A DNA stretch of 64,000 bases from GCA-2705995 sp048267965 (lineage in GTDB: Bacteria > Bacteroidota > Bacteroidia > Flavobacteriales_G > Salibacteraceae): assembly GCA_048267965.1 (NCBI GenBank), contig JBLWWK010000013.1, forward strand, positions 14,769 to 78,768, given 5' to 3'. Positions 53,010 to 61,382 of this stretch are shown here, piece by piece. The first letter of the stretch is position 1; each line of letters starts with the position of its first letter. The translations under genes and the position numbers were made by a program. Below the pieces are notes generated by a model, which had not been told where the DNA came from, did not search any database, and saw only the letters and a list, made by a program, of their open reading frames with translations.

Positions 53010-56000
53010 ATGTATTTAATTTTCGATACAGAAACCACCGGGCTACCGAAAAATTTTAACGCGCCTATTACCGATACGGATAACTGGCCACGTTGTGTTC
53101 AAATTGCTTGGCAATTGCACGATCACACCGGTAAAATGGTCGATCACCAAGACTATTTGGTAACTCCTGACGGGTACGATATTCCTTTTCAATCTGAGCA
53201 AATTCACGGCATTTCTACCGAATTAGCGCAAGAAAAAGGGATTTCACTTCAAGAAGTTTTAGAGAAATTTACAGCCGCCCTTCAACAAGCAGAGTTTGTG
53301 GTAGGGCAAAATATTGATTTCGATATCAATGTGATGGGGAGTGAGTTGGTTCGTATGAACTTCGATACTACTCCATTGACAGAACTGTCGGTTTTAGATA
53401 CATGTACCGAAACTACTGCCCAACTTTGTAAAATTCCTGGCGGACGAGGTGGTAAATTTAAGCTTCCTACCCTTACCGAACTTCACGAACACTTGTTTGG
53501 CGAACCTTTTGCCGAGGCACACAACGCTACTGCCGATGTAGAGGCTACCACTCGCTGCTTTCTCGAGTTAATCAGAATTCGTGTTTTTTCACAAGAAGAA
53601 CTTTCTCTAGATAGCGAACAATACGCGGCTTTCTTTGAAGCTAATTCATCGGTGGTTCCTACCGTTGGGCTCCGTCACATGAATCTTAAAAAAGAGAGTG
53701 ACAAAATAAGAAAGCGCCAGCAGCCAGAAGAATCTGAGCAGCTGAGTAAATCTGAACTGAAACAAAACTTAGAAGAATTGGCAGAGGTGAGTTTTTCTCA
53801 TCTTCACAATCATTCTCAATATTCTATTCTTCAAGCCACCTCAGAGGTGCAAGCTTTGGTAGCTGCCGCAGCCAAAAACAAACAACCCGGGGTTGCGCTT
53901 ACCGACCACGGAAACATGATGGCCGCTTACCATTTCACCATGGCGGCCGCTAACCATAACCGAGCAGCAAAAGCAAAAAACGAAGAATTAATTGCTGCTG
54001 GCAAAGAACCTACCGAGCAAGAAGTAACCGCCATTGTTGGTTGCGAATTTTTTGTTTGTAAAGACCGTAACAACAAATCGGTAAAAGACAACGGTGCACA
54101 GGTTGTTCTGTTAGCTAAAAGCAAAAAAGGCTATCACAACTTAGCCAAACTAGCTTCTATAGCGGCTACACAAGGGTTTTATTACGTTCCTAGAATCGAT
54201 AAAAACGATATTGAAAAATACAAAGAAGATGTAATCTGCCTCACGGGAAACTTATATGGTGAAGTTCCCAACTTAATTTTAAATGTGGGTGAAAAGCAAG
54301 CTGAAGAGTCGTTACTTTGGTGGAAAGAACAATTCGGAGAAAATCTCTACATAGAGATAATGCGTCACGGTCAAGAAGACGAAGACCGTGTTAACCAAGT
54401 GCTGATTTCATTCGCCAAGCAATACAACATTCCCCTACTCGCTTCTAACAACACTTATTATATCTCTAAAAAAGATGCCAATGCACACGATATTTTGTTG
54501 TGTGTAAAAGATGGTGTTCAACAGAGCATGCCCATTGGTCGTGGGAGAGGTTTTAGATACGGACTTCCTAACCAAGAATACTATTTCAAGTCGAGCACCG
54601 AAATGAAAGAGTTGTTCAAAGACTTACCTGAAGCCATTACCAATGCTCAAAAGATTGTAGACCAGTGTGAGCGGTATACATTAGCTCGTGACGTCCTTTT
54701 GCCGAAATACGATATTCCGCAAGAATTTGTTCATCAAGAAGACGAAAAAGATGGTGGTAAACGAGGTGAAAATGCTTACTTACGGCATCTAACCTACGAA
54801 GGAGCCAAAAAACGCTATACTGAAATTACTGATGAGATTCGACAACGTCTCGATTTTGAGTTAGAAACCATTGAACGAACGGGTTATCCAGGTTATTTCT
54901 TAATTGTACAAGATTTCACCACCGCTGCACGGGAAATGGGCGTTTCTGTAGGACCCGGAAGGGGTTCTGCCGCAGGTTCGGCAGTGGCTTATTGTATTGG
55001 AATCACCAACGTAGACCCTATCAAATACGACCTACTTTTTGAGCGTTTCTTGAATCCTGATCGTGTATCGCTTCCCGATATCGATATCGATTTTGACGAT
55101 GAAGGTCGCCAGCAAGTAATCGACTATGTAATCGATAAATACGGTGAAAATCAGGTGGCTCAAATTATCACCTATGGAACTATGGCGGCAAAATCTGCCA
55201 TTCGAGATACGGGTCGTGTAATGGAGTTACCGCTTCCTGAAACCGACACCGTGGCCAAGTTGGTTCCTGAAATGAAATTGAGTAAACTTTTTGCCCTCGA
55301 CAAACCTGGTTTAAAAGAAAAACTCAAGGGCAATGCAGAATTACTCGAGAAAGCAGAGGCTCTTTTAAAATTATCTGAAGGAACCGAACTCTCTTCGAGG
55401 GTACTGAACCAAGCACGTATTATTGAAGGCTCGGTTCGAAATACGGGGATTCACGCCTGTGGTGTAATCATTACACCAGACGATATCACCAAATACGTTC
55501 CCGTAGCTAAGGCCAAAGACTCTGATATGTGGTGCACCCAGTTCGATAACTCAGTGGTAGAAGATGCTGGGTTGTTGAAGATGGATTTCTTGGGTTTAAA
55601 AACCCTCACCCTTATTAAAGATGCTTGTGCCATTGTAAAAGAACGCCACGGAATAGATCTTGACCCCGACTCTTTTCCGTTAGACGACACCCCTACTTAT
55701 GAGCTCTTTCAGCGAGGTGAAACCATTGGTATATTCCAATACGAATCGGCTGGTATGCAGAAATACATGCGTGAGTTAAAACCTACCACGTTTGCCGATC
55801 TCATTGCTATGAATGCCCTGTACAGACCAGGGCCGCTAGAGTACATTCCTTCTTTTATTAAGCGTAAGCACGGTAAAGAAGAAATTACCTACGATTTGGC
55901 CGACATGGAAGAATACCTGAAAGAAACGTATGGTATTACCGTGTATCAAGAGCAAGTAATGTTGCTTTCGCAAAAATTGGCTGGCTTTACAAAAGGGGAA

Positions 56001-57389
56001 GCCGATACATTGCGAAAAGCAATGGGTAAGAAGAAATTCGACTTACTGGAAATGCTCAAACCTAAGTTTCTGAACCAAGGTGAAGAACGTGGTCACGATA
56101 AGAAAACCCTCGAAAAAGTTTGGAAAGATTGGGAAGCCTTTGCTTCTTACGCATTTAACAAGTCGCACTCTACTTGTTATGCTTGGGTGGCTTACCAGAC
56201 GGCCTATTTAAAAGCCAATTACCCAGCAGAATACATGGCGTCCGTGTTGAGCAACAACATGAACGACATTAAAGAAGTTACCAACTTTATGGAGGAGTGT
56301 CGTAGAATGGGCATCGCGGTACTGGGGCCAGATGTAAACGAATCTCAACTAAAGTTTACGGTAAACCAAAGTGGCGAAATCCGTTTTGGTATGGGAGCGT
56401 TAAAAGGCGTTGGTGATGGTGCCGTTAAAGCCATTATTTCAGAACGAGAGAAAAACGGTTCCTACAGTAGTATTTTCGATTTTGCAAAACGCATTGACTT
56501 AAGAGCTTGTAACAAAAAAGCTTTTGAAAGTTTAGCATTGGGCGGTGGTTTCGACTCTTTTCAAGGTGTTCACAGGGCGCAATATTTTGCAGAAGATAAC
56601 GGACGATTATTTCTTGAGAATGTGGTGAAGTTTGGAGCCTCTCAACAAGAATCTGCCAATAGTGCTCAAGTATCTTTGTTTGGAGAGGCCTCTGAAGTGA
56701 AAATTCCGGAGCCTACGATACCGCCCGCTACAGAATGGAACACACTAGAAAAATTGAAGCGAGAGAAAGAAGTAGTGGGTTTCTATATATCGGGGCATCC
56801 GTTAGATGATTACAAAGTAGAAATTGACCATTACTGCAACTCTAATCTAACAGAACTAAATAATCTCGATAAAATTAGAGGGAAAGAAGCCAAGTTTGCG
56901 GCCATAGTATCTTCTTTCGAACACAGAACTACCAAAACGGGTAAGCCTTTTGGAACGCTGACTTTAGAAGATTACGATGATTCTTTTCAGTTCTTTTTGT
57001 TTGGTGACGACTACATTAAATTTAAAGAATACATGATGCCCGATTGGTTTCTTTTTGTGCAAGGGAAAGCCAAAGAACGCAAGTGGGGAAACGATGGTCA
57101 ACTAGAATTCAAAATATCGAGAATTGAACTTTTAGCATCCATTCGAGATAAAATTGCTAAAAGCCTCGAAATAAATGTAGATATTGCCAGCATAAACGAT
57201 GAGTTGCTTACCGAAATGGAGCAACTTTTCGAAAGCAACAAGGGTTCTTGTAGAATTAGAATTCGCCTTTGGGATAAAGAAGAAAAGTTGAATGTTCCGC
57301 TTAAGAGCAAATCGGTAAGTGTTGAGTTAACACCTACTCTTTTAGAATCGTTAGAGAAGAAACTTCACTTAAACTATAAATTGAAATAA
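53010..57389 (+). CDS. dnaE: DNA polymerase III alpha subunit with N-terminal DEDDh exonuclease
   Basis: A 1459-residue replicative polymerase. The first 190 residues are a DnaQ-like proofreader: FDTETTGLP (Asp6, Glu8), NIDFDINVM (Asp105) and the closing HNATADVEAT (His171, Asp176), so all catalytic positions are present. A linker leads to the PHP domain (SFSHLHNHSQYSILQ near 262 and GVALTDHGNM), the palm with the catalytic acids in PDIDIDFDDEGR near 689, the helix-hairpin-helix part and an OB fold near 1325. Proofreading fused to DnaE replaces the separate epsilon subunit for this copy. Whether another dnaQ exists elsewhere is unknown. Confidence 0.95.
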   Translation: MYLIFDTETTGLPKNFNAPITDTDNWPRCVQIAWQLHDHTGKMVDHQDYLVTPDGYDIPFQSEQIHGISTELAQEKGISLQEVLEKFTAALQQAEFVVGQNIDFDINVMGSELVRMNFDTTPLTELSVLDTCTETTAQLCKIPGGRGGKFKLPTLTELHEHLFGEPFAEAHNATADVEATTRCFLELIRIRVFSQEELSLDSEQYAAFFEANSSVVPTVGLRHMNLKKESDKIRKRQQPEESEQLSKSELKQNLEELAEVSFSHLHNHSQYSILQATSEVQALVAAAAKNKQPGVALTDHGNMMAAYHFTMAAANHNRAAKAKNEELIAAGKEPTEQEVTAIVGCEFFVCKDRNNKSVKDNGAQVVLLAKSKKGYHNLAKLASIAATQGFYYVPRIDKNDIEKYKEDVICLTGNLYGEVPNLILNVGEKQAEESLLWWKEQFGENLYIEIMRHGQEDEDRVNQVLISFAKQYNIPLLASNNTYYISKKDANAHDILLCVKDGVQQSMPIGRGRGFRYGLPNQEYYFKSSTEMKELFKDLPEAITNAQKIVDQCERYTLARDVLLPKYDIPQEFVHQEDEKDGGKRGENAYLRHLTYEGAKKRYTEITDEIRQRLDFELETIERTGYPGYFLIVQDFTTAAREMGVSVGPGRGSAAGSAVAYCIGITNVDPIKYDLLFERFLNPDRVSLPDIDIDFDDEGRQQVIDYVIDKYGENQVAQIITYGTMAAKSAIRDTGRVMELPLPETDTVAKLVPEMKLSKLFALDKPGLKEKLKGNAELLEKAEALLKLSEGTELSSRVLNQARIIEGSVRNTGIHACGVIITPDDITKYVPVAKAKDSDMWCTQFDNSVVEDAGLLKMDFLGLKTLTLIKDACAIVKERHGIDLDPDSFPLDDTPTYELFQRGETIGIFQYESAGMQKYMRELKPTTFADLIAMNALYRPGPLEYIPSFIKRKHGKEEITYDLADMEEYLKETYGITVYQEQVMLLSQKLAGFTKGEADTLRKAMGKKKFDLLEMLKPKFLNQGEERGHDKKTLEKVWKDWEAFASYAFNKSHSTCYAWVAYQTAYLKANYPAEYMASVLSNNMNDIKEVTNFMEECRRMGIAVLGPDVNESQLKFTVNQSGEIRFGMGALKGVGDGAVKAIISEREKNGSYSSIFDFAKRIDLRACNKKAFESLALGGGFDSFQGVHRAQYFAEDNGRLFLENVVKFGASQQESANSAQVSLFGEASEVKIPEPTIPPATEWNTLEKLKREKEVVGFYISGHPLDDYKVEIDHYCNSNLTELNNLDKIRGKEAKFAAIVSSFEHRTTKTGKPFGTLTLEDYDDSFQFFLFGDDYIKFKEYMMPDWFLFVQGKAKERKWGNDGQLEFKISRIELLASIRDKIAKSLEINVDIASINDELLTEMEQLFESNKGSCRIRIRLWDKEEKLNVPLKSKSVSVELTPTLLESLEKKLHLNYKLK

Positions 57390-57473
57390 TAGAATTTAAA
57401 TTGCATTACAGAAAACTATAACAGTATAAATCATTACTTATTGTAGGAACCTGTATGTACAAATAAATCGTAT

Positions 57474-57481
57474 TACTTTTG
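57474..57481 (+). promoter_or_regulatory. -7 promoter element of trxA
   Basis: TACTTTTG matches the Bacteroidota -7 box and lies 24 bases before the trxA ATG. No clear -33 TTTG is seen; a copy of the GGTAGGAACC family (57443-57451) sits just upstream of where it would be. Confidence 0.45.
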
Positions 57482-57505
57482 TTCAAGAATTAAAAATCAA
57501 CAGAA

Positions 57506-57823
57506 ATGGCATTAGAAATAACAGAAGCAAACTTTGAAGAAGCAGTAATGAAATCTGACAAACCAGTATTGGTAGATTTCTGGGCAGAATGGTGTGGACC
57601 TTGTAAGATGATTGGACCCATCGTAGACGAAATGGCTACCGAGTATGAAGGCAAAGCTGTAATCGGAAAAGTGAATGTTGATGAAAACCAAGCGATTGCT
57701 GGTCAGTTTGGAATTCGTTCAATCCCTACTTTATTAGTGATTAAAAACGGTGAAATTGTAGACAAGCAAGTAGGAGCCGTAAATAAAGATGTTTTATCTA
57801 AGAAATTAGATGCGCACCTTTAA
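57506..57823 (+). CDS. trxA: Thioredoxin
   Basis: A 105-residue cytoplasmic thioredoxin with the redox-active site WAEWCGPCKMIGPI near residue 30, cis-proline segment FGIRSIPTLLVIKNGE near 75 and a normal length. It reduces disulfides in ribonucleotide reductase, peroxiredoxins and other targets using thioredoxin reductase. It is followed by a strong terminator, so it is monocistronic. Confidence 0.97.
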   Translation: MALEITEANFEEAVMKSDKPVLVDFWAEWCGPCKMIGPIVDEMATEYEGKAVIGKVNVDENQAIAGQFGIRSIPTLLVIKNGEIVDKQVGAVNKDVLSKKLDAHL

Positions 57824-57846
57824 AACAAGGTTTTAGAATAGCATTT

Positions 57847-57875
57847 AAAGCAGGCCTCACGGCCTGCTTTTTTTT
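57847..57875 (+). terminator. trxA terminator
   Basis: AAAGCAGGCC (57847-57856) pairs perfectly with GGCCTGCTTT around a TCAC loop, followed by a long T-run to 57875. Confidence 0.92.
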
Positions 57876-57892
57876 TGGTTATTTTCGTTGAT

Positions 57893-58813
57893 ATGTCGTT
57901 ACGTTCGAATCCGAAGATTAGGCAATTTAGCCAACTCGAATTATTAGCTCGCCAAGTGGTAGAAGGCTTTATTACGGGCTTACATAAAAGTCCGTTTCAT
58001 GGTTTTTCTGTTGAGTTTGCCGAGCACAAACAGTATAACAAAGGTGAATCTACGCGCCATTTAGACTGGAAACTATTTGCTAAAACCGAGAAGCTCTTTA
58101 CCAAGCAATACGAAGAAGAAACCAATTTAAGATGCCAGATTATTATAGACACTTCTGGCTCTATGCACTACCCTGAAGACAACCGCAAGAAAAGCAAATT
58201 ACACTTTTCGGTAGAGGCGGCTGCCGCCCTTACCCATTTGCTGCGAATGCAACGCGATGCGGTAGGTTTATCACTTTTCGATGAGCAGGTTCATTTTCAC
58301 AATAAAGCCCAGTTAAATGCTCAGCACATTCAATTGGTGTATGCCTCATTGGAAAAGTTATTGGTTCCTACTGATGAACATAAACAAAAGCAAACTGCAA
58401 CGGCAAAATCACTGCACGAGATTGCAGAACGAATTCATAAGCGGGGTTTAGTGGTGATTTTTTCTGATATGATGGAAGGTGACGAAAACGAAGAAGCTCT
58501 TTTTGAGGCTTTGTTGCACCTGAAGCATTACAAACACGAGGTAGTTTTGTTTCATGTTTTGGACAGAACAACTGAAATGGAGTTTCAATTTGAAAATCGA
58601 CCGTATACTTTTATTGACCAAGAAACGGGCGAAAAGATTAAAATGAACCCTTTTCAAGCCCAAGAAGCCTATCGCAAGTTGGTTAACGAAAAATTTCAAG
58701 AATTTAATATTCGCTGTGGTCAAATGGGAATTGACTTCGTACCGGTTGATATTCAGGATGGTTTTGATAAAGTGTTGCTTCAATTCCTCTCTAAGCGAAG
58801 AAAAAGCCAGTAA
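57893..58813 (+). CDS. DUF58 (von Willebrand A-like) protein
   Basis: From ATG 57893 the protein has 306 residues; a reading from 57875 would need a TTG start inside the terminator. The DUF58 core is present (GFSVEFAEHKQYNKGESTRHLDWKLFAKTEKL) along with a MIDAS-like LIIDTSGSMHYPED (near residue 85), FSVEAAAALTHLL and VVIFSDMMEGD. DUF58 proteins usually work with MoxR AAA ATPases as chaperone-like assemblies; no moxR is in the window. A TATTTTCG box just upstream (57879-57886) would yield a nearly leaderless message. Confidence 0.88.
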   Translation: MSLRSNPKIRQFSQLELLARQVVEGFITGLHKSPFHGFSVEFAEHKQYNKGESTRHLDWKLFAKTEKLFTKQYEEETNLRCQIIIDTSGSMHYPEDNRKKSKLHFSVEAAAALTHLLRMQRDAVGLSLFDEQVHFHNKAQLNAQHIQLVYASLEKLLVPTDEHKQKQTATAKSLHEIAERIHKRGLVVIFSDMMEGDENEEALFEALLHLKHYKHEVVLFHVLDRTTEMEFQFENRPYTFIDQETGEKIKMNPFQAQEAYRKLVNEKFQEFNIRCGQMGIDFVPVDIQDGFDKVLLQFLSKRRKSQ

Positions 58814-58828
58814 ATTTTTCTAAAAACG

Positions 58829-58951
58829 TTTGGAGAAATTGAAAACTGTTATACTTTTGTCGCTCCCAAAACGAAAGGGGTCGTTCTCAAAAAAGTTTGA
58901 AAAAAAATCGAAAAAAGATTTTGCCTGTATCGCCTAAGTTTATTAGCTTTG
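58829..58951 (+). promoter_or_regulatory. Two tandem promoters of tRNA-Asp
   Basis: The first is TTTG 58829-58832, 19 bases, TACTTTTG 58852-58859. The second is TTTG 58920-58923, 20 bases, TAGCTTTG 58944-58951. Both match the Bacteroidota consensus and are spaced about 90 bases apart, upstream of the tRNA at 59022. Tandem promoters are usual for stable RNA genes. Confidence 0.65.
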
Positions 58952-59021
58952 CAGCCCCTTCAGAAAAAGGGTAACAAACTTGAAAAAGTGACACAGTAAG
59001 ACGTTGTCTTATTAACATATT

Positions 59022-59095
59022 GGTCCGGTAGTTCAGCTGGTTAGAATACATGCCTGTCACGCATGGGGTCGCGGGTTCGAATCCCGTCCGGACCG
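59022..59095 (+). tRNA. tRNA-Asp (GTC)
   Basis: A 74-base cloverleaf. The acceptor GGTCCGG pairs with CCGGACC at 59088-59094, followed by the discriminator G. The D loop contains AGCTGGTTAGA, the anticodon loop reads CTGTCAC with anticodon GTC at 59056-59058, and the T arm is GCGGGTTCGAATCCCGT. No 3' CCA is encoded (next bases CTC), so the CCA enzyme must add it. A terminator follows. Confidence 0.98.
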
Positions 59096-59098
59096 CTC

Positions 59099-59127
59099 AA
59101 AAAGCTCTTCAAACGAAGAGCTTTTTT
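59099..59127 (+). terminator. Terminator of tRNA-Asp
   Basis: AAAAAGCTCTTC (59099-59110) pairs with GAAGAGCTTTTT around an AAAC loop and runs into a T-tract, four bases after the tRNA. Confidence 0.92.
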
Positions 59128-59194
59128 TGTTTCTGGTTGTTGCTAATCAAACTTGAATTCTGGTTTCGCAGTAAACCACTTTATTCTTGCTGCA

Positions 59195-60145
59195 TTACGT
59201 ATATTGATTCACCACCTCACAGGTAATTCGTTCGCTGTAGCTATTGATTTTCCAGTGGGTTGGACTCCAACCTTTTAAAAATCGATGAAAATCGGCCCAA
59301 GCCACCCGATAAAGAGGCCTCCATTCTTGTTCTATTTCCTCGATAGATTGAACAGAAAATTCTTGCAATTTTTGAAAGTAGAAATTCAAAATTCTCTCCT
59401 CTTGTCGTTCACATTCGGTCTCTGGCAAACAGCTTCCCACAAAGTATACAAGATCTTTCATTCCGCAACCGCCACCTACATATTGAAAATCTACTCCCGC
59501 CACTGCATGCTTCTCACCAAAACAAAAATTAGCCAACTTGGCATCGCCATGAATCAGCGTTTGATACTTGCAACTACTCAACGTTTTATCGATAGCTGGT
59601 GCGGCATTTTTTAAATTTTGATCATCTAAGACATCCAACTCCTCTTCACGGGTAGCAAGGTGCCAGTAGGATCCCGTTTCCCACAACCCTTCAGGTTTTA
59701 CATTCATAAATGAAGCGTGCAACTTTGCTAACCACTCAATACAATTTTCGAATTGAATCGGATTCACTTGCTGCAAACGAATCGGAAAACCCGCTAGATT
59801 GAGATCTTCGAGAATCAAAATAGACTTCTCTTCCTGCTGTACGAACCCAAAACACCGAGGAATTCGCGCACTGCATTTATCCCCATAATTTTGGTACCAG
59901 AAATTTTCCACTTCGTACGAACGCAGCTTTCGTTGGTGACCTGCGCTGTTGTTCCAACCTCTAGGATGCGTGGAGTTTCCCTTTCCATTCATCCATTTCA
60001 CCACCACCGACTCCGAAGAAGCGCCCTGTAAAAACACACGTAAAATCTGTCCATATCCACTCCAAAGTTCTTGAATTGGCTCCATTTTCAGAATGGATTG
60101 AGCATTGGTAATTTGCAGAATGTAGTCTTTAAAAAAATGATCCAT
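59195..60145 (-). CDS. Aminoglycoside phosphotransferase/choline kinase-like protein
   Basis: A 316-residue protein of the eukaryote-like kinase fold. The nucleotide-binding Lys is in ESVVVKWMNGKG, the catalytic loop is LIHGDAKLANFCFG (near residue 198) and the metal-binding segment is AGVDFQYVGGGCGMKDLVYF (near 215). This resembles the ecdysteroid kinase-like and DUF1679 group, or APH-type small-molecule kinases. The substrate is unknown. It is not necessarily an antibiotic resistance gene. It lies next to the structured repeat region that precedes its start. Confidence 0.78.
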   Translation of the reverse strand: MDHFFKDYILQITNAQSILKMEPIQELWSGYGQILRVFLQGASSESVVVKWMNGKGNSTHPRGWNNSAGHQRKLRSYEVENFWYQNYGDKCSARIPRCFGFVQQEEKSILILEDLNLAGFPIRLQQVNPIQFENCIEWLAKLHASFMNVKPEGLWETGSYWHLATREEELDVLDDQNLKNAAPAIDKTLSSCKYQTLIHGDAKLANFCFGEKHAVAGVDFQYVGGGCGMKDLVYFVGSCLPETECERQEERILNFYFQKLQEFSVQSIEEIEQEWRPLYRVAWADFHRFLKGWSPTHWKINSYSERITCEVVNQYT

Positions 60146-60245
60146 AGAGCGTTCAACACATTTATTGGCAAGCCTTGCGAAGATAAATGTTGTAGTGTTT
60201 TTATTGGAATATTATCCGCTGCAAAAATCAAAGTAAGAATTCTGC

Positions 60246-60392
60246 TTTTTCATCTTTCACGCAGAATCTAACGTAGAATCCGTAAAAACCTTCATCAAGA
60301 CGGTAGACTTGAACTTTTTGCTCCCTCCCACCTGCTGGCTCAACAATTCCCCAAATTGCTGCCCTGTATCAAGACAAAAAGGAAAAGAATAA
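60246..60392. repeat. Structured repeat copy A
   Basis: The left part TTCATCTTTCACGCAGAATC through GTAAAAACCTTCATC matches copies B and D. Hairpin X has arms TCAAGAC (60295-60301) and GACTTGA (60306-60312) with loop GGTA and one mismatch. A spacer rich in C follows (CTCCCTCCCACCTGCTGGCT). Hairpin Y has arms CAACAATT (60341-60348) and AATTGCTG (60354-60361) with loop CCCCA and one A-C mismatch. It ends in GCCCTGTATCAAGACAAAAA. Confidence 0.85.
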
Positions 60393-60400
60393 TCTCTTTT

Positions 60401-60650
60401 TTCATTCTTTTCAAAGAATCTAAACCAGAATCCGTAAAAACCTTAATTCGTTGTTAAAACGAATACCTGAATCATAAGGCAGTGTAGGCAACCCAAAACG
60501 TGAAGAAATCGCGAAGCCTTGGAGCGATTTTAGTTTTGGTGTTGCCGGTGCGCAGCAACACCTTTTTATGATTCTTGAACTTTTGTTTCCTCCCACCAGC
60601 TGACTCAATAGCTCCCCAAGCTATTGCCCTGTTTCAAGACAAAAGAAATT
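60401..60650. repeat. Structured repeat copy B with a large folded insert
   Basis: After the shared left part, hairpin X has arms ATTCGTT (60446-60452) and AACGAAT (60458-60464), perfectly paired although the sequence differs fully from copies A and D. An insert at 60469-60574 follows that folds on itself (next entry). Hairpin Y has arms CAATAGCT (60606-60613) and AGCTATTG (60619-60626), perfectly paired around CCCCA. The copy ends with GCCCTGTTTCAAGACAAAAG. Confidence 0.85.
60469..60574. ncRNA. Candidate structured RNA or DNA fold within repeat copy B
   Basis: Outer arms GAATCATAA (60469-60477) and TTATGATTC (60566-60574) pair perfectly. Inside are CAAAAC (60494-60499) with GTTTTG (60533-60538), AAATCGC (60506-60512) with GCGATTT (60524-60530), and GGTGTTGC (60538-60545) with GCAACACC (60555-60562). 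Four helices in 106 bases form a multi-branched structure. Whether it acts as RNA or DNA, and on which strand, is unknown. Confidence 0.45.
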
Positions 60651-60670
60651 AAGAATAAACTCTTCGCTTT

Positions 60671-60739
60671 TCTCTCCCACGTGCTAACTCAACAACTTCC
60701 CAAGTTGTTGCCCTGTATCAAGACAAAAAGGAAAAGAAG
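60671..60739. repeat. Structured repeat copy C (hairpin Y half only)
   Basis: TCTCTCCCACGTGCTAACT precedes hairpin Y with arms CAACAACT (60690-60697) and AGTTGTTG (60703-60710), perfectly paired around TCCCA, followed by CCCTGTATCAAGACAAAAAG and GAAAAGAAG. The left part with hairpin X is absent. Confidence 0.85.
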
Positions 60740-60777
60740 AATTGTTTTAATCTTTTTCGAGCAAGAAGAAAGACCAT

Positions 60778-61380
60778 TTACCCCTCCTTCATCATTTTTA
60801 GTAATTTCTTCCTCTTTTGCTTCATAAAACCCTTGCGCACATAGCTGATAAACCACGGCACACGATAGCCATTTTTATGCAAATGAGTAGATCCAAATTG
60901 GTAAATAGCTTCATTCCCTTTTATACCATGCCCGTCTAGTAATCGGTTATAGAAGTTGAAAAGGGATCCTACCAAAATCACATCTTGAATGGCTTTTTCA
61001 GTATATCCTACTTCTAAAATTGCATCGAAATCGCGCTGTGTTAATTGAGCTGCGTGTTGCGTTAATTTCTTTAAATACTTGAACACTGGTTTTAACGAAG
61101 GGGCAATATCAGCCGAATCTACATCGTGCAGTAAGGCTTGAAAAAGCGATTCATCTACCCCAAATTGTTGAGCAACTGCTTGGTGAGAACCAAAGCAAAA
61201 CGCACATGCATTTAAGCCTGATACATAGGCGGCCATCATTTCCCTTTCAGCCTCTGAGAATTCAGATTCTCCGCGCATAATATGGTGAGAAGCGGCATCT
61301 AACGGACCTAATCTTTTGCGATCGTAGAAGGTGATATCGGTGATGTCTGACAACGAATCTAAGTGAGAAAAAAACGACAT
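60778..61380 (-). CDS. AhpD-like carboxymuconolactone decarboxylase-family peroxidase
   Basis: From ATG 61380 the protein has 200 residues (MSFFSHLDSL); readings further upstream overlap the DUF1772 gene. The conserved AAYVSGLNACAFCFGSHQAVA segment has the CxxCxxxH alkyl-hydroperoxide reductase motif. A later SLFNFYNRLLDGHGI is typical of peroxidase-related CMD proteins. It would reduce peroxides or act as a thiol carrier. The C-terminus is basic (RKGFMKQKRKKLLKMM). It follows the DUF1772 gene by two bases and ends the AraC-led minus-strand run. Confidence 0.82.
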   Translation of the reverse strand: MSFFSHLDSLSDITDITFYDRKRLGPLDAASHHIMRGESEFSEAEREMMAAYVSGLNACAFCFGSHQAVAQQFGVDESLFQALLHDVDSADIAPSLKPVFKYLKKLTQHAAQLTQRDFDAILEVGYTEKAIQDVILVGSLFNFYNRLLDGHGIKGNEAIYQFGSTHLHKNGYRVPWFISYVRKGFMKQKRKKLLKMMKEG

Positions 61381-61382
61381 GT

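Larger units (their letters stand above)
60146..60777. other. Gene-free region of 632 bases holding three copies of a structured repeat
   Basis: No convincing gene lies here. A 62-codon minus-strand reading frame at 60420-60608 merely runs through hairpin sequences of repeat copy B and is rejected. The interval contains copies A, B and C of a repeat built from hairpins (listed separately). Transcription from the AhpD-like gene (stop 60778) would run through it toward the kinase-like gene (start 60145). Confidence 0.85.

Noticed and set aside
59195..60145. Antibiotic resistance gene (aminoglycoside phosphotransferase)
   Set aside because: Only the general kinase fold is visible; sequence is closer to uncharacterised eukaryote-like small-molecule kinases, with no mobile context.
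60420..60608. Possible 62-codon gene on the minus strand
   Set aside because: It reads straight through the paired arms of repeat copy B, with no signal, domain or start context; the sequence is explained by the hairpins.
60246..60739. CRISPR array
   Set aside because: Repeat copies are unequal in length, spacing is irregular, spacers are not uniform, and no cas genes are present.
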